A stretch of DNA of 7,043 bases from an uncultured Collinsella sp. GTDB taxonomy: Bacteria; Actinomycetota; Coriobacteriia; Coriobacteriales; Coriobacteriaceae. Positions within the stretch are counted from its first letter, which is position 1; each line of letters starts with the position of its first letter. The DNA lies in assembly GCA_900550815.1 (NCBI GenBank), contig URTW01000104.1, positions 1 through 7,043 on the forward strand, given 5' to 3'. The translations under genes were made by a program, and so were the position numbers. This document shows positions 1-6,764 of the stretch, in pieces. The notes under the pieces are model-generated. The model ran no database searches. It saw only the letters and a list, made by a program, of their open reading frames with translations, and had not been told where the DNA came from.

Positions 1-94
1 AGTAGCCCTATCTAGATACCCTCATGGTGTGTTCCCATCTTAACCCAAAATCATGTCTGTTCGGTCAATTAGTTTCCCTCTTCAAACTTTTTTG

Positions 95-122
95 TTGACC
101 ATGGCTTACTTTCGTGTATAAG
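95..122 (+). promoter_or_regulatory. Candidate sigma-70-type promoter for the DUF3793-flavodoxin unit
   Basis: A -35-like TTGACC (95-100) is followed after 16 bases by a -10-like TATAAG (117-122). It lies about 40 bases upstream of the GTG start at 162 and is the best promoter match in the leader. It points at the DUF3793 gene and, as no terminator separates them, probably also serves the flavodoxin. The transcription start would fall near 129-131, inside the dyad at 121-138. Identified by eye only. Confidence 0.55.
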
Positions 123-138
123 TTTTCCTAGGCTAACA
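121..138. promoter_or_regulatory. Possible DtxR/IdeR-like metal-repressor operator
   Basis: The sequence contains an imperfect dyad centred on CCTAGG (127-132), with GTT (122-124) opposite AAC (135-137). Its right half, GGCTAAC, resembles half-sites of DtxR/IdeR-family repressors, and 15 of 18 bases match an idealised palindrome AGTTAGCCTAGGCTAACT. It overlaps the end of the -10 box and the expected transcription start, a position suited to repression. Flavodoxin commonly replaces ferredoxin under iron limitation, so metal repression makes sense here. A second short inverted repeat, AGTTT (71-75) and AAACT (84-88), lies just upstream of the -35. The regulator is inferred; no regulator gene is in the window. 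Confidence 0.35.
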
Positions 139-161
139 ACTGAGGACCCGAAAGGGACATC

Positions 162-422
162 GTGACTCGAACCATTGACATCCCAACATACCAAACGGCT
201 GTCGTGCGCAACTGCTCCCCTACGCTCGCAGGTATCAAGCCGGCTTCGCTCTTTACCTATCCCGGCGTTTACGCCAACCAAAACGGAAAACCCAGCGCCA
301 CCCATATCGAAGAGCGACGCTCTCGCCTGCTCGCCGTCATAGCCCAATGCAACTGCGAGCTCCAGCCACTCGGGATCCATATGAGCGTTTTGGTCTGGCG
401 CCCCTGCGGAGCGCTCCTCTAA
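162..422 (+). CDS. N-terminal fragment of DUF3793 protein (86 aa)
   Basis: This is the part of the interrupted DUF3793 gene translated before the TAA. It starts at GTG with AAAGGG 5 bases upstream. The product would hold the family's N-terminal segment (LAGIKPASLF near residue 22, an ERRSRLLAV helix near residues 51-59) and end at GALL. It lacks the conserved C-terminal half and is probably non-functional alone. It could also be a short stable peptide; nothing in the sequence supports that. Confidence 0.45.
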   Translation: MTRTIDIPTYQTAVVRNCSPTLAGIKPASLFTYPGVYANQNGKPSATHIEERRSRLLAVIAQCNCELQPLGIHMSVLVWRPCGALL

Positions 423-866
423 GTGTACCGCCCTGCGGACCTCATGCGATACCTCTCCGACCCCCGCGCCACGACGGCGCTTGCCGCCGAAGGTTACGAT
501 GTCCACAACCTGCCCGCGTCCCTGGTGCAGCTCGCCGCGCGCATCACGCTGGCAAGCAGCAATGCCGCAGAGAGCGCCTATGACGGCAGCGTCTGCGCGC
601 TCGCGCGAAATAGGCACTGCGATACGGGGTGCATGTGCGAGTTCCCCCACGAAATTGGCTATTTTTTGGGCTATCCCTACGAAGATGTCCATCAGTTTAT
701 CGTCCAGCACGGCGAAAACTATAAGGTCTTTGGCGCATGGAAGGTATACACAAACGTTGAGCAGGCGCGCACGACCTTCGATTCCTATCGCGCATGCACG
801 CAATACCTTACCTACATCTATCAACAGGGCTGCCCTCTGGGACAACTTGTCCAGGCAGCCCGATAG
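423..866 (+). CDS. C-terminal portion of DUF3793 protein (147 aa)
   Basis: This frame continues directly after the TAA and could start at GTG 423, which abuts the stop. A GGAG at 408-411 lies 11 bases upstream, far for an efficient ribosome-binding site but compatible with reinitiation. It carries the most recognisable DUF3793 region: YRPADLM at the start, a CDTGCMCEFPHEIGYFLGYP block near residues 66-85 with three closely spaced cysteines, then GAWKVY and a C-terminal helix. A small hairpin (GCGGC 879-883, GCCGC 889-893) lies between its stop and the flavodoxin. Automated callers may report this as an intact gene; its length and missing N-terminus argue that it is a fragment. Confidence 0.5.
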   Translation: MYRPADLMRYLSDPRATTALAAEGYDVHNLPASLVQLAARITLASSNAAESAYDGSVCALARNRHCDTGCMCEFPHEIGYFLGYPYEDVHQFIVQHGENYKVFGAWKVYTNVEQARTTFDSYRACTQYLTYIYQQGCPLGQLVQAAR

Positions 867-912
867 AGCATACAAAACGCGGCCGCACGCCGCACAACCG
901 AAAGGAAAACAT

Positions 913-1332
913 ATGAGCAAGATCGCAGTCGTCTACTGGAGCGGTACAGGCAACACCGAGGCCATGGCAAACTTCGTTGCCGAGGGCGCAACCGGTGCCG
1001 GCGCCGAGGCAGAGGTCATCTCCTGCGCCGACTTCTCCGCAGACAAGGCCGCCAGCTATGACGCCATTGCCTTCGGCTGCCCCGCCATGGGGTCCGAGGA
1101 GCGTGAGGATGACGAGTTCCAGCCTATGTGGGACGAGGTCAAGGAGACTCTCGGCGACAAGAAGGTCGTCCTCTTTGGCTCCTATTCGTGGGCCGAGGGC
1201 GAGTGGATGGACAACTGGAAGGCCGATGCCGACGAGGCAGGCGTCAACGTCGTCGATTCCGTCATTTGCTACGACGCCCCCGACGATGAGGGCGAAGCGG
1301 CCTGCAAGGCCCTGGGAGCGGAGCTGGCCTAA
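913..1332 (+). CDS. Short-chain flavodoxin (139 aa)
   Basis: This is a small soluble FMN-binding electron carrier that can substitute for ferredoxin in low-potential electron transfer. The start is ATG 913, with AAAGGA (901-906) 6 bases upstream. After the first beta strand (KIAVVYW) comes the FMN phosphate loop SGTGNTE at residues 10-16. The loop CPAMGSEE (56-63) and the aromatic loop FGSYSWAEGEW (88-98) fit the two isoalloxazine-flanking loops of short flavodoxins. Its 139 residues match that class, which lacks the long-chain insertion. The protein is acidic, as is usual for flavodoxins. It follows the DUF3793 gene by 46 bases on the same strand, so the two are probably co-transcribed and may answer to the upstream operator. 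The physiological partner cannot be told from this window. Confidence 0.95.
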   Translation: MSKIAVVYWSGTGNTEAMANFVAEGATGAGAEAEVISCADFSADKAASYDAIAFGCPAMGSEEREDDEFQPMWDEVKETLGDKKVVLFGSYSWAEGEWMDNWKADADEAGVNVVDSVICYDAPDDEGEAACKALGAELA

Positions 1333-1409
1333 CGAAGCCGTCAGAAAGTCGCAAGGCAACTGACAGCCGAGTACCGCACAACAACAGTCGCTCATACCCA
1401 AACAAAAAC

Positions 1410-1434
1410 GGGGACCGGATACTATCCGGTCCCC
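1410..1434. terminator. Strong bidirectional intrinsic terminator between convergent units
   Basis: An 11-bp perfect inverted repeat, GGGGACCGGAT (1410-1420) and ATCCGGTCCCC (1424-1434), encloses a 3-base loop. On the minus strand the stem is followed by GTTTTTG, a classic U-tract, so it should end the ABC operon efficiently. On the plus strand it is followed by the weaker ATTTGTTATAT, which can end the flavodoxin transcript. It lies 78 bases after the flavodoxin stop and 31 bases beyond the ATPase stop. Confidence 0.9.
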
Positions 1435-1464
1435 ATTTGTTATATCGACAACTTCGACGCGCCG

Positions 1465-2214
<750 letters not shown>

Positions 2215-2226
2215 GACAGGACCTCC

Positions 2227-3588
2227 TTACAGACCGGCGATATGATCGGCGGGCGTCGCGACAACCTGTCCGGCGCTCTTGGTGGGACGCTTCTTTTTGG
2301 TTTCGGCCGTCCCCAGAAGTCTCGCCTCAAGACCGCTCACCAAGCGCGCAAGCGGCAGGGTAATGACCAGATAGAACAGAGCGGCAACCACATACGGCGT
2401 GATGGAGCCCGTCGTGGCCACGATGGTGCGGGCGTTCATGACGATCTCAACGACACCCACGGCGGCAAGCAGCGACGTGTCCTTGTAGAGCAAGATAAAC
2501 TCGCTGGTCAGCGTAGGCAGGACATTGCGGAACGTCTGCGGAATCATAACGTAGAGCAGCGTCTGGAAGGCATTCATGCCCAGCGAGCGAGCAGCCTCGT
2601 TTTGACCCTTGGGGATCGACTGAATACCGGCACGGAAGATCTCGCACAGGTACGCAGACGAGTTCATGGCCATGACGATAACGCCCAAGACGTAGTCGTC
2701 CACCTTGACGCCGGCAAGCGGTAGGCCAAAGAACGCAATGTAGATCTGCAGGAACGCCGGCGTGCCGCGGATGATATTCACGTAGATGCCGGCAAGGCAG
2801 CGCAGGATGCGCGACTTGGAGATGCGCATGAGCGACAGCGCAAAGCCAAAGGGAATTGCCAGCGGAAACGCCACAAGCACGATCGAGAGCGACATAAGGA
2901 AGCCCTTGAAGACGATCGGCAGGCTCTGGACCAAAATGACCGGGTTCAGGAACAGGCGCAGGAACATATTGGAGTTCCACGCCTCGACCCACGGCTGCTC
3001 TTTAAGGTCAGCCAGGAAGTTATCGAAGGCCGTCACGCCCTTGATCTCCACCGACGGAATCTTGGAGATCTTCTTGGTCGACCCGTCGGCGAGCGTATAG
3101 GTGCCGCTAAAGGCCTCATCGCCGCCCTCGACGGGGAAGGTCACGCCGTAAACCTCGACACGGAAAAAGCCGCCGGCAGGCGCCGTCTCGCCAAAGTCAA
3201 TCTTGAGCGTCTGGCCGTCAGCCTTGCACGTGGGCTTCATGGGCGTACGATCCATGAGGTCCTCGCCCGAGAGCATCGTCAATCGCGTGTCATCGGTACC
3301 AAACGTCGTGCCGTCGACAAACGTCAAGGAAAGACCGCTCAGCTCCTCGTCGGCATCGGCCTGAACTTCCCAGGTAATGCGCGTCTCGGTGCCGCCGACC
3401 ACATCGCTGCCCGAACCGGTGTTGGGTCGGGCGGTAATCTTTGCGGTCTCAAGCGCCTGAGCGGTCGTGGGCGCATATGCCCCCGCGCACACCAGCGCGA
3501 GCGCCACGGCCATGACGCAGGCTAGCTTTTGGAGCAAGGCGGACAGTGGAAAACGCTGCTCCGCGGCCCCTTTGTTCAGTCGAGACAA
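2227..3588 (-). CDS. Amino-acid ABC permease with exported N-terminal domain (453 aa)
   Basis: This is the membrane channel subunit of a HisM/GlnP-type importer, expected to work as a homodimer because no second permease is present. I chose TTG 3588 as the start: AGGAG (3594-3598) precedes it by 5 bases, and it yields a clean signal peptide (hydrophobic core about residues 21-37, AQA cleavage motif 43-45). Residues about 46-200 form an extra extracytoplasmic, beta-rich-looking domain that I do not recognise. The permease core follows with five likely membrane segments near 225-252, 264-290, 298-315, 360-386 and 396-416. It contains the NIIRGTPAFLQ motif and the EAA loop (EAARSLG at 331-337, through LP at 357-358) that docks the ATPase. 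The tail is basic (KKKR). Five segments put the N-terminus outside, which agrees with an exported domain. Typical members are only about 220-300 residues. Confidence 0.92.
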   Translation of the reverse strand: MSRLNKGAAEQRFPLSALLQKLACVMAVALALVCAGAYAPTTAQALETAKITARPNTGSGSDVVGGTETRITWEVQADADEELSGLSLTFVDGTTFGTDDTRLTMLSGEDLMDRTPMKPTCKADGQTLKIDFGETAPAGGFFRVEVYGVTFPVEGGDEAFSGTYTLADGSTKKISKIPSVEIKGVTAFDNFLADLKEQPWVEAWNSNMFLRLFLNPVILVQSLPIVFKGFLMSLSIVLVAFPLAIPFGFALSLMRISKSRILRCLAGIYVNIIRGTPAFLQIYIAFFGLPLAGVKVDDYVLGVIVMAMNSSAYLCEIFRAGIQSIPKGQNEAARSLGMNAFQTLLYVMIPQTFRNVLPTLTSEFILLYKDTSLLAAVGVVEIVMNARTIVATTGSITPYVVAALFYLVITLPLARLVSGLEARLLGTAETKKKRPTKSAGQVVATPADHIAGL

Positions 3589-3593
3589 GGTGG

Positions 3594-3598
3594 CTCCT
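3594..3598 (-). promoter_or_regulatory. Ribosome-binding site that sets the permease TTG start
   Basis: On the minus strand, AGGAG lies 5 bases before TTG 3588. The longer frame opening at TTG 3696 has no comparable site, runs through a strong hairpin, and would bury the signal peptide inside the protein. This site therefore decides the start. Confidence 0.75.
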
Positions 3599-3656
3599 AT
3601 CGTAGAAGTTGCCGGCAAAACGAGACGGAAACGCTCTCCGTCAAGAGAAGCGCAAA

Positions 3657-3683
3657 GGCCCTCTCCGCAAAACGGAAAGGGCC
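3657..3683 (-). terminator. Hairpin resembling a leaky terminator between binding protein and permease genes
   Basis: GGCCCTCTCCG (3657-3667) and CGGAAAGGGCC (3673-3683) form an 11-bp stem with one G-U pair when read as minus-strand RNA, closed by a 5-base loop. Only a short TTT follows on the minus strand, so complete termination is unlikely. Similar hairpins after binding-protein genes are known to allow more binding protein than membrane subunits by partial termination or by protecting the upstream mRNA 3' end. Confidence 0.6.
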
Positions 3684-3691
3684 CGCGCGCA

Positions 3692-3714
3692 ATCAAGTAG
3701 TTATTTTACTTGAT
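3692..3714 (-). other. Hairpin around the binding-protein stop codon
   Basis: ATCAAGTA (3692-3699) and TACTTGAT (3707-3714) form a perfect 8-bp stem with a 7-base loop. The stop codon of the binding-protein gene (3706-3708) lies at its edge. Together with the stem at 3657-3683 and a smaller one (GACGGA 3624-3629, TCCGTC 3637-3642), it makes the 117-base spacer highly structured. A role in mRNA stability is inferred. Confidence 0.45.
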
Positions 3715-4566
3715 ATTGTACTTAGCCATGAGGGCGTCGACGGTACCGTCGTCGGTCAGGTCCTTGATGGCCTGGTTGATGTCGTCCTTGAGCTTGGTGT
3801 TGCCCTGGTTGATGGCGATGGCGTACTCCTCGCCGGTGCTGATCTGCTTGATGGTCTGGCAGGTGTTGAACTGCTCGGCGGTCAGCTGGCTGGCAACGGA
3901 GCGGTTGGTGACTACGGCGTCGCCCTTATCGGACTGCAGGGCGCTGAAGCACTCGGTGGCGTCCTTGTAGGGGACGATCTTGGCCTTCGGGAAGTTCTCC
4001 TGGGCAAAGGCCTCGGCGGTCGAGCCAGACTGGACGATGATGGTAGCGTCGGAGTTGTTGAGCTTCTCGCTGAAGTTATCGGCCGTGATGTCGGTGTTAT
4101 CGACCTTGGTCACGATAGCCTGATCGTCCATGTAGTAGGAATCAGAGAAAGTGACTTCCTTCTCACGCTCGGGCGTGTCGGTGATAGCCGCGATGGAAAC
4201 GTCATACTTGGCGCCCGAAGCGACGCCCGGAACCAGCGTGTCAAAGTCATTGTTGACATACTCGACATCCAGGCCCAGCTTGTCACCGATAGCCTTGATG
4301 AGCTCAAGGTCAAAGCCCTGGTAGTCGCCGTTGTCATCCTTGTACTCAAACGGCGCGTACTCGGCAGAGGTGCCGACGGTCAGCGTGCCGTCCTTGACGA
4401 GCGCGTACTCCTTGGAGCCGTCGACCTTCTCGACCTTAGCGTCGTCAGAGCTGCTGGAACCGGCATCAGAACCAGAGGTGGCGTTGGACGAGCCGCAGCC
4501 CGTCAGAGCAAGGGCGAGCGCCATAGCACCCGTGGCGGCAAATGCGCCAAGCTTCTTCAGCTTCAT
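3706..4566 (-). CDS. Amino-acid ABC substrate-binding lipoprotein, family 3 (286 aa)
   Basis: This is the extracytoplasmic receptor that captures a polar amino acid and hands it to the permease. ATG 4566 is chosen over the longer frame because AAGGAG (4575-4580) lies upstream and the protein then begins with a lipoprotein signal: KLKK, a hydrophobic stretch, and lipobox LTGC with lipidated C24. A Ser/Asp-rich linker (about 25-42) follows. The binding fold runs from about residue 59 (TLTVGTSAEYAPFEY) with the family-3 signature GFDLELIKAIG (84-94). TPERE contains R134, which in relatives binds the ligand carboxylate. QSGST (179-183) is the hinge-region motif. In DAVVTN, N221 stands where HisJ and GlnH have an Asp contacting the ligand amino group. 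It is the first gene of the operon; its ligand cannot be assigned. Confidence 0.95.
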   Translation of the reverse strand: MKLKKLGAFAATGAMALALALTGCGSSNATSGSDAGSSSSDDAKVEKVDGSKEYALVKDGTLTVGTSAEYAPFEYKDDNGDYQGFDLELIKAIGDKLGLDVEYVNNDFDTLVPGVASGAKYDVSIAAITDTPEREKEVTFSDSYYMDDQAIVTKVDNTDITADNFSEKLNNSDATIIVQSGSTAEAFAQENFPKAKIVPYKDATECFSALQSDKGDAVVTNRSVASQLTAEQFNTCQTIKQISTGEEYAIAINQGNTKLKDDINQAIKDLTDDGTVDALMAKYNIK

Positions 4567-4584
4567 AATCAGTCTCCTTCCGGT

Positions 4585-4606
4585 GACCTCGTTTGATTCA
4601 GAGGTC
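4585..4606 (-). other. Leader hairpin just upstream of the binding-protein RBS
   Basis: GACCTC (4585-4590) and GAGGTC (4601-4606) form a 6-bp perfect stem with a 10-base loop in the untranslated leader, ending 4 bases before AAGGAG. It could affect ribosome access or be a protein site. It is short enough to be chance. Confidence 0.3.
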
Positions 4607-4623
4607 TGCAAAAACTGTTGGCT

Positions 4624-4652
4624 ATTATGCACCCGGAATTACGAATCTGCAA
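4624..4652 (-). promoter_or_regulatory. Candidate promoter of the ABC transporter operon
   Basis: On the minus strand, TTGCAG (4647-4652) and CATAAT (4624-4629) are separated by exactly 17 bases. It lies about 60 bases upstream of the binding-protein ATG and downstream of the nfo stop, as expected for an independent operon promoter. The leader after it holds a 6-bp inverted repeat (4585-4606). No recognised operator such as an ArgR box was seen. Confidence 0.55.
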
Positions 4653-4713
4653 TGAGAAAACTGATTGAAACAAACCCATAACGTGAATGGAGCACTCCAC
4701 TTTATGACAGTCA

Positions 4714-5580
4714 TCACTGCTGCAATGACCTTAACAATTTGATTTCAGCCGCATAACCTGCAAGTTCGTTCGGTGTCTCCAAAATGAATGGCAATGCGCG
4801 CAAGCGGCCATTCGATACAATATTCTGCATAACCTGCATACCGCCGCCAAACTCTTCGCTACCCAGGTAGCCCTTACCGATGCATTCGTGGCGGTCCTTA
4901 TGGGCGCCGCAGGGGTTCTTGGAGTCATTGATATGCACGGCGCGCAGGCGCTCGATACCCACCACACGATCGAACTCGTCGAGTACGCCGTCCAGATCAT
5001 GGATGATGTCGTAGCCGGCATCGCTCACATGGCAGGTATCCAAACAAACGCCCAGCTTGGCCGACAGCTCGGGGCGCTTGCCGGCAACACCCTCAATGAT
5101 GAGCGCCAGTTCCTCAAAGCTACGACCCACCTCGGTGCCCTTGCCCGCCATGGTCTCGAGCAATACCGTCGTCTGCTGCCCCTCAAACATCACCTGGCAC
5201 AGCGTGTCGACAATCATCTGAATGCCGGCGTCTGCCCCCTGTCCCACATGCGCGCCAGGATGGAAGTTGTAGTAGTTGCCGGGCAGCGCTTCCAGACGCT
5301 GCAAATCTTCCGCCATAGCCTCCAAGGCAAACTCGCGCGCCCGCTCCTTAGCGGAGCAGGGGTTATAGGTATACGGGGCATGCGCCACCAGCGGTCCAAA
5401 GTCGTTTTGCGCCATAAGCTCGCGCAGAGCCGCCACGTCATCCATGTCAAGGTCTTTTGCCTTGCCACCGCGCGGGTTGCGCGTAAAAAATGCAAAGGTA
5501 TTGGCGCCAATGGACAACGCCGTCTCCCCCATTGCCCGATAGCCCTTCGTCGTCGAAAGATGACACCCGATCGTCAGCAT
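4714..5580 (-). CDS. nfo: Endonuclease IV, AP endonuclease family 2 (288 aa)
   Basis: This zinc-dependent DNA-repair enzyme cleaves DNA 5' to abasic sites and removes blocked 3' ends in base-excision repair. All nine metal-ligand positions of E. coli Nfo are matched: H67 (HAPY), H107 (HPGAH), E142 (LLETMAG), D181 and H184 (LDTCH), H216 (HINDSK), D229 and H231 (DRHE), and E268 (LETP). At 288 residues it has the usual family length and a single TIM-barrel domain. ATG 5580 is chosen because GGGGAG (5587-5592) lies 6 bases upstream and MLTIGCHLS is the normal family start. The frame stays open upstream to ATG 5721, but that extension translates a palindromic repeat. It lies downstream of the oxidoreductase gene on the same strand, with 152 bases between. 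No strong terminator follows before the ABC operon promoter. Confidence 0.97.
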   Translation of the reverse strand: MLTIGCHLSTTKGYRAMGETALSIGANTFAFFTRNPRGGKAKDLDMDDVAALRELMAQNDFGPLVAHAPYTYNPCSAKERAREFALEAMAEDLQRLEALPGNYYNFHPGAHVGQGADAGIQMIVDTLCQVMFEGQQTTVLLETMAGKGTEVGRSFEELALIIEGVAGKRPELSAKLGVCLDTCHVSDAGYDIIHDLDGVLDEFDRVVGIERLRAVHINDSKNPCGAHKDRHECIGKGYLGSEEFGGGMQVMQNIVSNGRLRALPFILETPNELAGYAAEIKLLRSLQQ

Positions 5581-5597
5581 CTCCAACTCCCCCTCAT

Positions 5598-5673
5598 CAG
5601 TTGCGGTGAAATACGGTCTATTGGTGCCATATTTTGGCGCAAACAGACCGTAATCCACCGCAAGATATAAAAG
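5598..5673. repeat. Palindromic element copy A, in front of nfo
   Basis: A 63-base near-palindrome (5601-5663) has 19-base arms that pair at 17 positions. The outer arms are TTGCGGTG and CACCGCAA. The inner part, GTGCC (5624-5628) and GGCGC (5636-5640), extends the stem, so nearly the whole element folds into one hairpin. It is preceded by CAG and followed by TATAAAAG (5666-5673). It aligns without gaps to copy B at 6765-6840 (56 of 76 bases identical by my count). Read on the minus strand, it ends five bases before the nfo ribosome-binding site (GGGGAG). It could be a dispersed REP/MITE-like repeat or a structured leader; I do not recognise a named family. Confidence 0.8.
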
Positions 5674-5732
5674 AGGCATCAGGGGAAAAGGCCTCCAAGG
5701 CATTCCAGGCGTTGGCGCCATGCCCCCACGCC

Positions 5733-6752
5733 CTAAAGTTCCAAGCGAATCGCATCGATGATGTGCGCACAGCGCTGTGTGGCGGCTAGGGACATGATGG
5801 GGCTTTCGAGCTTCCCCGCCTGAATGAGCTGCGCCGCATGCGACACCTCACCGTAAAAATCATCGACTTCAAATGGTGCATCGATTTCGAGTGCTCGACC
5901 GTCGGAGTACTTCACATGGGCGAGCTCGGGGCGATGAAGACGCTCGATTTCCAACGAGCCCCGCTCGCAGGCAATCGTTAAGCGGCTTTCATATGCTGCT
6001 TTGCCGTCGCACACCATATGAATGGGTATACCGCCGACGCTCATATGGATCTCGTCGGCCCAATCGACACGGCCGCCTGATACGTCACGCCAGCGAACTT
6101 CACGGGACGAAACCTCGCACGCGTCCGCGAGCAAATCCTCAAACCAACCGACCGCATAACAGCCCATGTCATATAGACAGCCGCCCTGCAACGGATCAAG
6201 CAGATAGCCCGAAGGAGACTCGCCGTAATCGAGCTTTTGCACGCTTTCAATCGAGACGATACGGCCAAGCTCACCCGACGCAAGCAAGTCTTTCACGCGA
6301 GTGCGCATCGGGCAAAACCGATTCTTCATCGCCTCCATAAACAGCACGCCGCGCTCGCGAGAGGTGGAGGCAATCGAGAGAGCCTCTTCCTCACTCAAAA
6401 CGGCCGGCTTTTCGCACAGCACGGCCTTTCCGGCGCACAGCGCGCGACAGGCCCAACGCGTATGCATGCCATGCGGAAGAGCCAAGTAAATTGCGTCGAC
6501 ATCGGGGTCGGCAATCAGCGCGTCATAAGCCGCATCGCCGTTATCGTCGACCGAGGCATGGCCATGCGCAGCATCAATCGAAAACGCTCGGCAAAATTCC
6601 TCGACATGTGCAGGAGTGCGGCCGGCCGCAGCCACCAGCCGTGCCCCGTCGACCTTCTTGAGCGACGATGCAAATCGATGAGAAATGTGCCCAGCGCCCA
6701 AAATGCCCCAACGAACCTCACGCGAATCATCCCATGAATCCCGATGGCCCAC
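5733..6752 (-). CDS. Gfo/Idh/MocA family NAD(P)-dependent oxidoreductase (339 aa)
   Basis: This is a probable soluble dehydrogenase acting on a sugar, inositol or dihydrodiol-like substrate. The N-terminal Rossmann fold shows the dinucleotide motif [10 protein letters not shown] (residues 15-24), with G16, G19 and G21. The family's EKP motif is at 114-116 (CEKP), including the catalytic-region K115. The C-terminal domain includes [10 protein letters not shown] (190-199), the family's usual GG-x-L-x-D-x-G-x-Y segment. The overall pattern, including [10 protein letters not shown], is closest to the dihydrodiol/xylose dehydrogenase-like branch, but the substrate is not resolved. The length is normal. 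The start is GTG 6752, with AGGGGG (6758-6763) 5 bases upstream; the motif follows too closely for a much later start. It lies between the Fe-S protein gene and nfo, with a palindromic element on each side. No pathway neighbour indicates its substrate. Confidence 0.93.
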   Translation of the reverse strand: MGHRDSWDDSREVRWGILGAGHISHRFASSLKKVDGARLVAAAGRTPAHVEEFCRAFSIDAAHGHASVDDNGDAAYDALIADPDVDAIYLALPHGMHTRWACRALCAGKAVLCEKPAVLSEEEALSIASTSRERGVLFMEAMKNRFCPMRTRVKDLLASGELGRIVSIESVQKLDYGESPSGYLLDPLQGGCLYDMGCYAVGWFEDLLADACEVSSREVRWRDVSGGRVDWADEIHMSVGGIPIHMVCDGKAAYESRLTIACERGSLEIERLHRPELAHVKYSDGRALEIDAPFEVDDFYGEVSHAAQLIQAGKLESPIMSLAATQRCAHIIDAIRLEL

Positions 6753-6764
6753 GACAGCCCCCTT

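Larger units (their letters stand above)
162..866 (+). pseudogene. DUF3793 family gene interrupted by one in-frame TAA
   Basis: One continuous frame runs from a GTG at 162 to a TAG at 864-866 (234 codons before the final stop), broken only by TAA at 420-422. A Shine-Dalgarno-like AAAGGG (151-156) sits 5 bases before the GTG. Both sides look like the DUF3793 family: the first part has an early LAGIKPASLF segment, the second has YRPADLM, then CEFPHEIGYFLGYP, then GAWKVY. The nonsense codon falls where I recall relatives having YVYRP (here stop-VYRP), so a single TAC or TAT to TAA change would explain it. DUF3793 has no established biochemical role that I know; the gene often sits beside flavodoxin or iron-uptake genes. 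Alternatives are a sequencing error, readthrough, or two separately translated pieces. Confidence 0.7.

Noticed and set aside
9..18. Perfect 10-bp palindrome TATCTAGATA near the left edge
   Set aside because: It is short, AT-rich and isolated, with no visible gene or promoter relation in the window.
69..920. 283-codon minus-strand open frame opposite the DUF3793 gene
   Set aside because: It crosses the promoter, the DUF3793 frame and the flavodoxin start, with no family resemblance.
3589..3696. Permease start at TTG 3696
   Set aside because: It would translate the GC-rich hairpin and place 36 residues before a well-formed signal peptide; TTG 3588 has AGGAG at good spacing.
3529..4596. 355-codon plus-strand open frame opposite the binding-protein gene
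   Set aside because: It is a GC-bias shadow of a gene with clear family motifs; its Leu/Val/Asp-rich translation is typical of antisense frames.
4567..4632. Binding-protein start at 4632
   Set aside because: The extra 22 residues would precede a lipoprotein signal and span the candidate leader, the -10 element and the true ribosome-binding site.
4680..4713. Possible terminator after nfo
   Set aside because: A small TGGAG/CTCCA dyad is present but has a two-base loop and no T-tract on the minus strand.
5581..5721. Open frame extending nfo upstream to ATG 5721 (47 extra residues)
   Set aside because: The extension translates the palindromic element, lacks a good ribosome-binding site, and endonuclease IV normally begins at the [13 protein letters not shown] segment, which has GGGGAG upstream.
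5676..5732. Possible terminator after the oxidoreductase gene
   Set aside because: Only short stems (such as GCCT/AGGC followed by CTTTT on the minus strand) can be drawn, too weak to call.
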